DNA of 15,989 nt from Alphaproteobacteria bacterium (GTDB lineage: Bacteria > Pseudomonadota > Alphaproteobacteria > Sphingomonadales > Sphingomonadaceae). The position numbers and the translations under genes were made by a program. How positions within the stretch are numbered: position 1 is the first letter of the stretch; every line of letters begins with the position of its first letter. The notes below the pieces were generated by a model. It made no database searches. It was not told the DNA's origin and saw only the letters and a list, made by a program, of their open reading frames with translations. Of this stretch, positions 1 to 6,299 are shown one piece after another. Location of the stretch: the NCBI GenBank assembly GCA_028869975.1, contig JAGWQR010000271.1, positions 1 through 15,989 on the forward strand. The letters are read 5' to 3'.

Positions 1-1107
1 ATGGGCTTTATCCAGTGTGGTCGTTAAAATGGCATAAAGCGGAACAATGAACATGCCCCCGAAAATAGCAACACCGAGTAATTCGGCCATAAGAATTTCG
101 GCATTCAGGTTTTGCAGAAAATCGCGCCATTCGATCTGGCCAATATCTTCTGCCGCTGGAAGCGGCCAAGTATTGAGCATGACATACATCAGCACGAGGC
201 ACACCGCCATCGCGATCGCGCTCATTACGCAATAATGCGCAGAAACCTTGCCGTGGAGCAGAAAGTTGATAATCACCGCACCAATTGCGACGCCGATGGC
301 GAACACAACGGTCATCAAAGTCGCGACATAATGATCTCCCCCCAGAATATTTTTGACCAGCGGCGCAAAAATAACCCCGAGAATCGAAGCTTCGATTACA
401 AATAGGCTTATCGCGGCAATGGAGAGTCGCAGCTGCGGTACCTTGAGCGCATCGGCGCACACATGCCATGTCGCGCGTAACAGGTTGAATTCAATCTGCC
501 GTTCGCCTGTCGGTCCTTCGGGAAGAGCCGATGGCACGGAGCGCCCTGCGACAAAGCCAAGCAGCGCAGTCCCCAGCACCAGTGCGCCCGCTTTTACCGG
601 CGCTTCACCGAGCAGGCCACCAATGATGATCCCGGCGAGAATGGCAATATTGGTTCCGGCCTCAACCAGGCTGGTACCGCTCAGCACTTCATCGGGCCCG
701 AGATGCTGTGGCAGGATGGCATATTTGGTCGGCCCGAAAAAACTGGAATGTGTCCCCATCAAAAACAGCACAAGCACAAGCAAATGGATATTCTGAAAAA
801 TCAAACCAGTCGCGCCGATGAACATGATTCCGATCTCGATGGTTTTGATCCACCGGATAATCAGCGCTTTGTCGAGCGCGTCTGACATCTGTCCCGCGAG
901 CGCGGAAAACAGAAAAAAAGGCAGCACATAGGCGGCATAGGCAATCCCGGTGAAGCCCTGCTCCAGCTTCGGGTTACTGTAGATGACGAACACGGCGAGC
1001 AGAATCGTCGCCTGCTTGAACAAATTATCGTTGAATGCACCAAGAAACTGCGTCAGAAACAGTGGCAGAAAGCGGCGTTTGCCTAAAATCCCCAGCGAAA
1101 TTTGCAT
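1..1107 (-). CDS. LplT-like MFS transporter, 3' end cut by window edge
   Basis: Membrane transporter of the major facilitator superfamily. The reading frame is open from the ATG at 1107 to the left edge (369 codons, no stop), so the C-terminus is missing. Visible in the protein: [13 protein letters not shown] at about 21-33, [11 protein letters not shown] at 71-81 (the loop 2-3 region), [14 protein letters not shown] at 121-134, and near the edge [17 protein letters not shown], followed in relatives by the last helices. These match the LplT-type lysophospholipid flippases, which in many proteobacteria stand beside or are fused to PlsC-type acyltransferase and acyl-ACP synthetase domains (Aas); the continuation lies outside the window, so a fusion cannot be excluded. 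About ten hydrophobic segments are visible. An in-frame TGA 18 bases upstream limits the start to this ATG. Divergent from ispG. MFS membership is clear; the lysophospholipid substrate is inferred. Confidence 0.85.
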   Translation of the reverse strand, partial: MQISLGILGKRRFLPLFLTQFLGAFNDNLFKQATILLAVFVIYSNPKLEQGFTGIAYAAYVLPFFLFSALAGQMSDALDKALIIRWIKTIEIGIMFIGATGLIFQNIHLLVLVLFLMGTHSSFFGPTKYAILPQHLGPDEVLSGTSLVEAGTNIAILAGIIIGGLLGEAPVKAGALVLGTALLGFVAGRSVPSALPEGPTGERQIEFNLLRATWHVCADALKVPQLRLSIAAISLFVIEASILGVIFAPLVKNILGGDHYVATLMTVVFAIGVAIGAVIINFLLHGKVSAHYCVMSAIAMAVCLVLMYVMLNTWPLPAAEDIGQIEWRDFLQNLNAEILMAELLGVAIFGGMFIVPLYAILTTTLDKAH

Positions 1108-1140
1108 GTAATGCGCGCAGCCTTCTCAATCAGTCGGCGG

Positions 1141-1169
1141 GCTATAGTCGGGATGGCGGGATGCGCCAA
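1141..1169 (-). promoter_or_regulatory. Candidate sigma-70 promoter of the MFS gene
   Basis: On the minus strand TTGGCG (1169-1164), a 17-base spacer and TATAGC (1146-1141) form a good -35/-10 pair. Transcription would begin near 1134, giving a leader of about 27 bases before the ATG at 1107, with GAAGG in it as a possible but rather distant ribosome site. This is a match by eye only. Confidence 0.5.
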
Positions 1170-1184
1170 GCACCGAATAGGCCG

Positions 1185-1213
1185 TTTACGCTGTTTGTAT
1201 CAGCGGCTATAGA
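1185..1213 (+). promoter_or_regulatory. Candidate ispG promoter giving a leaderless transcript
   Basis: TTTACG (1185-1190), a 17-base spacer and TATAGA (1208-1213) form a -35/-10 pair. The expected start of transcription, 6 to 8 bases past the -10, falls at 1219-1221, on or next to the ispG ATG at 1221. There is no Shine-Dalgarno sequence just before that ATG, which fits a leaderless message. It does not overlap the opposing promoter at 1141-1169. Confidence 0.45.
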
Positions 1214-1220
1214 CGCGGGC

Positions 1221-2324
1221 ATGTCCAGTCTTCGCCCGTGGCGCGACATTGTGCGCCGGAAATCCCGTCAGATCATGGTTGGCAACGTGCCGGTGGGCGG
1301 CGATGCGCCGATCACCGTGCAGACGATGACCAATACGCCAACCTCGGATGCGAAAGCGACCATCGATCAGATCAGGCGCTGTGAGGAAGCCGGGGCGGAC
1401 CTGATCCGCGTGTCCTGCCCCGATGAGGCATCGACGGCGGCGTTTCGCCAGATCGCCAAGGCCGCGCGTGTGCCACTGATTGCAGACATTCATTTTCATT
1501 ATAAACGCGCGCTCGAGGCGGCGGAGGCGGGTGCGGCGTGCCTGCGGATCAATCCGGGCAATATCGGATCATCGGAACGGGTGGCAGAAGTGGTGCGCGC
1601 TGCCAAGGCCAATGGCTGCGCAATCCGCATCGGGGTCAATGCGGGGTCGCTGGAGAAGGATCTGCTCGAAAAATATGGCGAACCCTGCCCGGATGCGCTG
1701 GTCGAGTCGGCGCTCGATCATATCAAATTGCTTCAGGATCATGATTTTCACGATTACAAGGTCGCGGTAAAGGCATCGGACACGTTTCTCGCGGTTGCGG
1801 CCTATTCCGATCTGGCGGGCCAGATAGATTGCCCGCTGCATCTCGGGATTACTGAAGCTGGCGGACTGATCGGCGGCACGGTCAAATCCGCCATCGGGAT
1901 TGGCGCGCTGCTCTGGGCCGGGATTGGTGATACGATCCGGGTTTCGCTCTCCGCCGAACCCGAAGAGGAGGTAAGGGTCGGTTATGAAATCCTCAAGACT
2001 TTGGGGCTGCGGGTGCGCGGGGTGCGGGTGGTGAGCTGCCCAAGCTGTGCGCGGCAGGGTTTTGATGTGATCCGCACCGTGGAAGCGCTTGAAAGCCGCC
2101 TGCAACACATCCGCACGCCGCTCTCGCTTTCGGTGCTGGGCTGCGTGGTCAATGGCCCCGGCGAGGCGCGCGAAACCGACATCGGCCTGACCGGCGGCGG
2201 CAATGGCACGCATATGGTTTATCTTTCCGGCGTCACCGATCATCATGTGAATGACGCCGACATGATCGACCGTATCGTCAAACTCGTCGAAGCCAAGGCG
2301 GCGGAGCTGGAAGCGGCGGTTTAG
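1221..2324 (+). CDS. ispG: 4-hydroxy-3-methylbut-2-en-1-yl diphosphate synthase (IspG/GcpE)
   Basis: Cytoplasmic 4Fe-4S enzyme of the MEP (non-mevalonate) isoprenoid pathway; it reductively opens methylerythritol 2,4-cyclodiphosphate to HMBPP. The 367-residue product is of normal length for the short proteobacterial form. The N-terminal TIM-barrel part shows [12 protein letters not shown] (16-27), [11 protein letters not shown] (33-43) and ADIHFHY (88-94). The C-terminal iron-sulfur part carries Cys273 and Cys276 (CPSC) and Cys308 ([10 protein letters not shown]), with Glu315 as the further conserved ligand or catalytic residue; these correspond to E. coli C270, C273, C305 and E312. The frame stays open upstream to 1035, but family members begin at MSSLRPWR or close to it and the upstream part resembles nothing, so 1221 is chosen. 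The gene ends 8 bases before the stop of the convergent CAP gene. Identification is secure. Confidence 0.97.
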   Translation: MSSLRPWRDIVRRKSRQIMVGNVPVGGDAPITVQTMTNTPTSDAKATIDQIRRCEEAGADLIRVSCPDEASTAAFRQIAKAARVPLIADIHFHYKRALEAAEAGAACLRINPGNIGSSERVAEVVRAAKANGCAIRIGVNAGSLEKDLLEKYGEPCPDALVESALDHIKLLQDHDFHDYKVAVKASDTFLAVAAYSDLAGQIDCPLHLGITEAGGLIGGTVKSAIGIGALLWAGIGDTIRVSLSAEPEEEVRVGYEILKTLGLRVRGVRVVSCPSCARQGFDVIRTVEALESRLQHIRTPLSLSVLGCVVNGPGEARETDIGLTGGGNGTHMVYLSGVTDHHVNDADMIDRIVKLVEAKAAELEAAV

Positions 2325-2332
2325 GCCAAGGC

Positions 2333-2860
2333 TCAGGGCAGCGCCTTTTCCCCTTCGACATTCCCGGCAGGCCGATAACGGCAGACGATCACTGTCCGGT
2401 TGCCGACATAGGCCGCAGCACAACCCAGTTCCTTGGTGTCGCGCCAGATCAATTGAGAATAATGCCCCGCATCCGCCCAGTTGCCACTGCGTGATATGTT
2501 TGGGAAAACGCCATTGATAAATGCGGTACGTTCACCCAGCCAACTCTTAAAATACGAATCTTGAGAAAATGTGCCACCCCAGCCCGTCCATAAATTCTCG
2601 CCATCATCATTATTGGCGGCATGATCGAAACTGCCGGATTTTGCGAGCTGATTCGCCCAGTTCTGGGCATCCTGTGTCAGCGCTTCCGACCAGGACAACG
2701 CCGGTACGCCAAGAGATGAACGCAGATCATTGTGCAGCTTCAGCGCGCGCTGCATATCAAATGCGGGGTGCGGCGTTGCGGTGTGCTGGCGGGCGTGCCG
2801 CGCCAGCGCAGGTGTCGCGATCAACGCAAGGACTGCGAGCGAAGCGGCCGTTCTGTGCAT
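2333..2860 (-). CDS. Secreted CAP (PR-1/SCP-like) domain protein
   Basis: The 175-residue product has a signal peptide (Met-His-Arg, hydrophobic core, cleavage likely after ALA at 18-20) followed by one CAP domain. The family tetrad is visible: His43 (LHNDLR), Glu88 (GENLW), Glu110 (WLGE) and His133 (GHYSQLIW, CAP signature 1). Signature 2 is the segment around CRYRPAGN (160-167). Cys147 and Cys160 could form a disulfide, which fits export to the periplasm or outside. Bacterial CAP proteins have varied and mostly unproven roles, so no substrate is proposed. The frame runs further upstream, but the ATG at 2860 follows GAAGGAG and begins the signal peptide. Transcribed alone, with a candidate promoter at 2880-2908; its 3' end faces ispG. 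Confidence 0.9.
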   Translation of the reverse strand: MHRTAASLAVLALIATPALARHARQHTATPHPAFDMQRALKLHNDLRSSLGVPALSWSEALTQDAQNWANQLAKSGSFDHAANNDDGENLWTGWGGTFSQDSYFKSWLGERTAFINGVFPNISRSGNWADAGHYSQLIWRDTKELGCAAAYVGNRTVIVCRYRPAGNVEGEKALP

Positions 2861-2879
2861 CTCCGTCTCCTTCAGAGCC

Positions 2880-2908
2880 AGGATAGCGCATGAGGCCAGT
2901 TGGTGCAA
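2880..2908 (-). promoter_or_regulatory. Candidate promoter of the CAP-domain gene
   Basis: On the minus strand TTGCAC (2908-2903), a 17-base spacer and TATCCT (2885-2880) lie just upstream of GAAGGAG and the ATG at 2860, predicting a leader of about 12-14 bases. It lies downstream of the terminator at 2926-2954, so the CAP gene appears to be its own transcription unit. The -35 is only a partial match. Confidence 0.4.
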
Positions 2909-2925
2909 TCGCGGGTTGCGTACAG

Positions 2926-2954
2926 CGAAAACACGCCGCCCTTTTCGGACGGCG
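2926..2954 (-). terminator. Rho-independent terminator of the Gly/Tyr-rich gene
   Basis: Read on the minus strand, positions 2954-2934 form an eight-pair GC-rich stem (CGCCGTCC with GGGCGGCG, one U-G wobble) closed by a GAAAA loop, followed at once by TGTTTTCG. It lies 52 bases past the stop of the Gly/Tyr-rich gene at 3006 and is the best intrinsic terminator in the window. It would stop read-through into the CAP gene. Confidence 0.7.
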
Positions 2955-3005
2955 CGCTTGTTCTTTGGGCTTCATGATATTTAGGCATTGGTACCGCCCG
3001 TATTA

Positions 3006-3395
3006 TCAGCGATCATCGTCGCCACCACCCCAGCCATGATGCTCGTCACCTTCGCCGCCGCCATATCCATACCCGCCGCCATATCCGTACCCGCTGCCAT
3101 ATCCATAGGCGGGCGCAGCATAGCCTCCATACCCGCCGCCATATCCATAGGCGGGCGCAGCATAGCCCCCATACCCGCTGCCATATCCATAGCCATTATA
3201 GCCACCATAGTCCCTATAATCATCATGATGCGCGCTTGCGGCAACGGCCGCGATGCCACCGAGCAGCAGGGCGCCAGCGATAATCGGCGCGGCCCCGATG
3301 CCATGATGCCCACCGCGATCTGCCATCGCAGGCGCCGTTGCCGCGAGGGTCGCAGCACCGGCCAAAGCCAAAGTCGCTTTTTTGAATATCGACAT
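3006..3395 (-). CDS. Small exported glycine/tyrosine-rich repeat protein, unknown function
   Basis: A 129-residue protein that I cannot assign to a characterised family. It has a signal peptide (MSIFKKATLAL, cleavage likely after AMA at 23-25), a short hydrophobic stretch rich in Gly and Ala at about 34-54 that could span or insert in a membrane, then a low-complexity region (62-115) made almost wholly of Gly and Tyr with two exact-phase copies of a 14-residue unit of the form YGGYAAPAYGYGxG. The tail is acidic with histidines (EGDEHHGWGGGDDDR). The start at 3395 is fixed by a perfect AAGGAGG five bases upstream; an earlier in-frame ATG at 3410 overlaps that site and is rejected. It has its own terminator, and the strong ribosome site suggests high expression. 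A structural envelope or adhesive role is possible, but nothing here proves it. Confidence 0.8.
   Translation of the reverse strand: MSIFKKATLALAGAATLAATAPAMADRGGHHGIGAAPIIAGALLLGGIAAVAASAHHDDYRDYGGYNGYGYGSGYGGYAAPAYGYGGGYGGYAAPAYGYGSGYGYGGGYGYGGGEGDEHHGWGGGDDDR
3091..3174. repeat. Two tandem 42-bp repeats inside the Gly/Tyr-rich gene
   Basis: Copies at 3091-3132 and 3133-3174 differ at only two positions (CCGCTG against CCGCCG near the start, TCC against CCC near the end). Each encodes 14 residues. A shorter degenerate third copy follows at 3175, and the flanks (3052-3090) are made of the same GGN-TAT codon alternation. Near identity at DNA level points to recent duplication or slippage, so copy number may vary between strains. 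Confidence 0.85.
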
Positions 3396-3400
3396 AACAA

Positions 3401-3407
3401 CCTCCTT
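3401..3407 (-). promoter_or_regulatory. Perfect Shine-Dalgarno sequence, AAGGAGG
   Basis: The minus strand reads AAGGAGG, then five bases, then the ATG at 3395. It is a full match to the anti-Shine-Dalgarno end of 16S rRNA, fixes the start of the Gly/Tyr-rich gene, and is stronger than any other ribosome site in the window. Confidence 0.85.
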
Positions 3408-3462
3408 CAACAGCGCTCACAAAAATTTGTGGGCGTGGAAAGGGGTGTAACGCGACTGCGCT

Positions 3463-3480
3463 TTCGTTCGACTGAACGAA
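3463..3480. repeat. Perfect inverted repeat TTCGTTC-GACT-GAACGAA
   Basis: Seven-base perfect arms around a four-base centre, 68 bases upstream of the ATG of the Gly/Tyr-rich gene, in the 242-base gap (3396-3637) that separates it from trmFO. The spacing suits an operator near the promoter of that gene; there is no T tract, so a terminator is unlikely. The same gap also holds an imperfect palindrome at 3511-3532 (GATGT and ACATC arms) and a small hairpin at 3546-3560. No gene and no clear -35/-10 pair was found in the gap. Confidence 0.5.
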
Positions 3481-3637
3481 CAGGTAATATTGTGTTCATC
3501 TGCGTCAAAAGATGTAAAATCATTATGACATCTGCCAAATAGACAGCAGAGAAATTCTGCCGTCACTCGAAGGGTTTGGGTGAGCTGCTGCGTAATAGCC
3601 ATGGATCGGGTGCCCATTGTGGCCTCCCCCAGTCCCT

Positions 3638-4972
3638 TCACGGCATCCGGTCCAACCACCCCAGTATCGCTATGCGCCCCCGTTCCGTGTAGCCACGTTT
3701 GCGGTCGGCCTTGCGCACTTTCGCATCAAGTGGCGGGAACAGCCCGAAATTGACATTCATTGGCTGGAAACTGTCCGCGTTCGCCCCGCCCGTGATATGC
3801 CCGAGCAGTGCCCCGAGTGCGGTTTCAGGCGGTGGCGGGGGCAGGGTACAACCTTCCAGCTCCGCCGCCCAGAAGCGAGCTGCGAGTAGGCCGATTGCGG
3901 CGCTTTCAATATAGCCTTCGCACCCGGTCATCTGCCCGGCAAAGCGGAGATTTGGAGCAGATTTAAGCCGCAGCGTTTCATCGAGCAGCACGGGCGAGCG
4001 GATGAAGGTGTTGCGATGCAGCCCGCCGAGCCGCGCGAACTCCGCCTTCTCCAGCCCTGGAATCATCCTAAAGATGCGCACCTGTTCCGCATGTTTGAGC
4101 TTGGTCTGGAACCCGACAATGTTGAAGAGGGTGCCTAGCGCGTTATCCTGCCGCAACTGCACCACGGCATAGGGCCAGCGACCTTGGGGGTGCGCGGGTG
4201 TGGCGTCACGCGGATTGTCGAGCCCCATCGGCTTCATCGGGCCGTGACGCAGTGTTTCGACCCCGCGCGCCGCCATCACTTCAATCGGCATACAGCCTTC
4301 GAAATAGGGCGTGTCGGCCTCCCAGTCTTTGAATTCGGTTTTCTCACCGCTCAACAGCGCTTCAACGAACGCCTGATACTGCGTCTTGTCGAGCGGGCAG
4401 TTGATATAATCATCGCCACCCTTTCCCCAGCGCGCGGCCTTCCACGCGACGTCCATGTTGATGCTTTCGGCATAGACTATCGGCGCAAGCGCATCAAAAA
4501 AGGCGAGCGCATCCGCACCAGTTGCGCTGCGAATCGCTTCGGCCAGTGGCGCTGCAGTGAGCGGGCCGGTGGCGATAATGGCGGGGCCGGTGGGGAGCGC
4601 GTCCACCCGCTCGCGCACGAGCGTGATATTGGGGTGGGTGGCGATGGCGTGGGTGACCGCCGCCGCATAGCCTTCCCGATCAACCGCCAGCGCCGATCCG
4701 GCAGGCACCCGGTGGGCATCGGCTTCGTGCATGATCAGGCTGCCGAGCGTGCGCAATTCCTGATGCAGCAAGCCGACGGCGTTCGAGTCGGCGTCATCCG
4801 AGCGGAACGAATTCGAACAGACCAGTTCGGCAAGTTGGTCGCTCTTGTGCGCGGGCGTGCTTTCCACGCCCCGCATTTCGGACAGGCGCACCCTGTGGCC
4901 GCGCTCCGCAAGTTGCCACGACGCCTCGCTCCCCGCCAGCCCACCGCCGATAATGTGGATAGTGTGGGTCAT
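3638..4972 (-). CDS. trmFO: Folate-dependent tRNA (uracil-54-C5) methyltransferase TrmFO
   Basis: Flavoprotein that makes 5-methyluridine at position 54 of the tRNA T-loop, using methylenetetrahydrofolate as carbon donor and reduced FAD; it replaces SAM-dependent TrmA in many bacteria. The 444-residue product is full length. The FAD dinucleotide fold starts at once ([11 protein letters not shown], 7-17). The two functional cysteines of the family are present: Cys52 in LVCSNSFRS and Cys227 in FEGCMPIE, equal to Cys53 and Cys226 of the Bacillus subtilis enzyme. The C-terminal part shows [20 protein letters not shown] (from about 356), the second FAD contact. The ATG at 4972 overlaps the rsmD stop by four bases (ATGA), so translation is probably coupled; no separate strong ribosome site is seen. 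Last gene of the RNA-modification operon. Confidence 0.96.
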   Translation of the reverse strand: MTHTIHIIGGGLAGSEASWQLAERGHRVRLSEMRGVESTPAHKSDQLAELVCSNSFRSDDADSNAVGLLHQELRTLGSLIMHEADAHRVPAGSALAVDREGYAAAVTHAIATHPNITLVRERVDALPTGPAIIATGPLTAAPLAEAIRSATGADALAFFDALAPIVYAESINMDVAWKAARWGKGGDDYINCPLDKTQYQAFVEALLSGEKTEFKDWEADTPYFEGCMPIEVMAARGVETLRHGPMKPMGLDNPRDATPAHPQGRWPYAVVQLRQDNALGTLFNIVGFQTKLKHAEQVRIFRMIPGLEKAEFARLGGLHRNTFIRSPVLLDETLRLKSAPNLRFAGQMTGCEGYIESAAIGLLAARFWAAELEGCTLPPPPPETALGALLGHITGGANADSFQPMNVNFGLFPPLDAKVRKADRKRGYTERGRIAILGWLDRMP

Positions 4973-5517
4973 GCTATTCGCCGCAACAGATGCAGCCGCG
5001 CCTTGCCATGATCGCGCACTGCATTGATGGCGAACCCGGCCACCTCAACCGCCTCCTCGCGCGCGGTTTCGATGCTTATCCAGGTCTGTGCACCGATCCA
5101 GCCGAGCCGGTTGAGCTTGTCGAGGGCCACAGCGCCCGCGCCGGTGCCATAGGGCGGATCCATGCACATGAGATCGAGCGGCGTGGTGGTGGGCGGCAAG
5201 GCCAAGACTGAACACGCGCGTACATCACCCACTTCTCTCGTCACCCCGAGCATGACGATATTAGCGCGGATTATGTCCAGCGCTGCCTTGTCCTGCTCGA
5301 CGAACAGGCAGTGCGCCGCGCCGCGCGACAGTGCCTCCAGCCCCAATGCGCCCGAGCCTGCGAAGAAATCCCCCACGCGCAAGCCCTCAAACGAACCGAG
5401 CCGCGAGATCAGCATCGAGAACAAAGCTTCGCGTGTGCGGTCGGCGGTCGGGCGCGTTGCATCACCCGGTGGCGCCTTGATTGTGCGTCCGCGCCATTGG
5501 CCCGCGATGATCCTCAA
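4969..5517 (-). CDS. rsmD: 16S rRNA (guanine-966-N2)-methyltransferase RsmD, TTG start
   Basis: SAM-dependent methyltransferase that methylates G966 of 16S rRNA in the small subunit. 182 residues, usual length. It shows the family N-terminus [24 protein letters not shown] (21-33), the SAM-binding loop [17 protein letters not shown] (51-67), the acidic strand end VEQD (73-76) and the catalytic DPPY (120-123). The start codon is TTG at 5517: no ATG fits, and the family N-terminus begins exactly there. Its TTGA overlaps the stop of the upstream pseudouridine synthase by four bases, and its own stop overlaps trmFO by four bases, so it is embedded in a coupled operon. An AGGG about 12 bases upstream is a weak ribosome site, which together with TTG suggests that expression depends on translation of the gene before it. 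Confidence 0.95.
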   Translation of the reverse strand: MRIIAGQWRGRTIKAPPGDATRPTADRTREALFSMLISRLGSFEGLRVGDFFAGSGALGLEALSRGAAHCLFVEQDKAALDIIRANIVMLGVTREVGDVRACSVLALPPTTTPLDLMCMDPPYGTGAGAVALDKLNRLGWIGAQTWISIETAREEAVEVAGFAINAVRDHGKARLHLLRRIA

Positions 5518-6245
5518 CGTCCGCGTGTTCCCTGCGCCTTGACCTCCACCACCGCTCCCATAGCTAAATCCCCCAGCAGATACGGCCCATAAGCCACGCG
5601 GATCAGCCGCGAGACTTTCAACCCCAAATGTTCCAGCACCCGGCGCACTTCGCGGTTTTTGCCCTCGGTCAGCGTCAGTTCGATCCAGACATTCGCGCCG
5701 GTTCGCCGCTCAAGGTTGGCGTTGATGCTGCCATACTGCACGCCGCCGATACTGATACCCTCCGCCAGCGTCTCCAGTTGCTGCTGGCTGATCTGGCCAT
5801 AGGCGCGCGCGCGATAGGTGCGCGGCACGCCGCTTGCGGGCAGCTCCATTTGTCGCTTATATCCGCCGTCACTGGTGAGCAACAGCAGCCCCTCGGTATT
5901 CATGTCGAGCCGCCCGATCGGCATGACGCGCGGCAGGCCCTTGGGCAGCCGGTCATAGATAGTAGGCCGACCCTGCGGATCGCGCTCGGTGGTGAGCACG
6001 CCGGTCGGCTTGTTGAACAGGAACAGGCGCGCGGGAGCGGCGGCTTTTATCGGCTTGCCATCAACCGTAATGCCTTTCAGGCTGGTGAGTAGGGTTGCGG
6101 GTGTTGCCAGCGTGACTCCATCCAGCGCGATCCGCCCTTCGGCAATCATCCGCTCAATTTCGCGGCGCGAGGCCACCCCGGCACGTGCCAGCAATTTGGC
6201 GATACGCTGCGGTGGTTCTTGCCTGGGAGCACGATATTCGGACAT
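5514..6245 (-). CDS. RsuA/RluB-family pseudouridine synthase
   Basis: Converts a specific uridine in ribosomal RNA to pseudouridine. 243 residues: an N-terminal S4 RNA-binding domain (about 14-60, with RIAKLLARAGVASRREIERMI) followed by the catalytic domain. The family motif is GRLDMNTEGLLLLT, with Asp114 the catalytic aspartate; RTYRARAYG (from about 142) and EGKNREVRRVLEHLGLKVSR near the C-terminus are also typical. The last motif and the general layout fit RluB (23S U2605) or its relatives better than RsuA (16S U516), but the target cannot be decided from sequence alone. First gene of the operon with rsmD and trmFO, divergent from ampG with only 54 bases between start codons, so any promoter must be compact or lie inside the neighbour. 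Confidence 0.9.
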   Translation of the reverse strand: MSEYRAPRQEPPQRIAKLLARAGVASRREIERMIAEGRIALDGVTLATPATLLTSLKGITVDGKPIKAAAPARLFLFNKPTGVLTTERDPQGRPTIYDRLPKGLPRVMPIGRLDMNTEGLLLLTSDGGYKRQMELPASGVPRTYRARAYGQISQQQLETLAEGISIGGVQYGSINANLERRTGANVWIELTLTEGKNREVRRVLEHLGLKVSRLIRVAYGPYLLGDLAMGAVVEVKAQGTRGR

Positions 6246-6299
6246 AAGGGCTGGCCTTAGCGTGAAATTGCGCTAGATTCGAGAGCGAATGAGCGAGGA

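Noticed and set aside
1035..1220. Upstream extension of ispG to the starts at 1035 or 1161
   Set aside because: The extra residues do not resemble IspG, overlap the divergent transporter and its promoter, and lie upstream of the likely transcription start.
2328..2349. Hairpin AAGGC/GCCTT followed by TT as an ispG terminator
   Set aside because: Only five pairs with a 10-base loop and a very short T run; not strong enough to list.
2861..2908. Longer CAP protein beginning at 2908
   Set aside because: The added residues would precede a complete signal peptide, and GAAGGAG stands directly before the ATG at 2860.
2988..3542. 184-codon plus-strand frame opposite the Gly/Tyr gene, rich in Ile, Ala and Pro
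   Set aside because: It is the complement of GGN-TAT repeats; its repeated pattern is a by-product of the real gene, which has a signal peptide, ribosome site and terminator.
3417..3659. 80-codon minus-strand frame across the trmFO-Gly/Tyr gap
   Set aside because: Starts inside trmFO in another frame, has no ribosome site and shows no family resemblance.
4184..5011. Plus-strand 275-codon frame opposite trmFO
   Set aside because: Shadow frame rich in Arg and His with no recognisable motif; the minus strand encodes a complete TrmFO.
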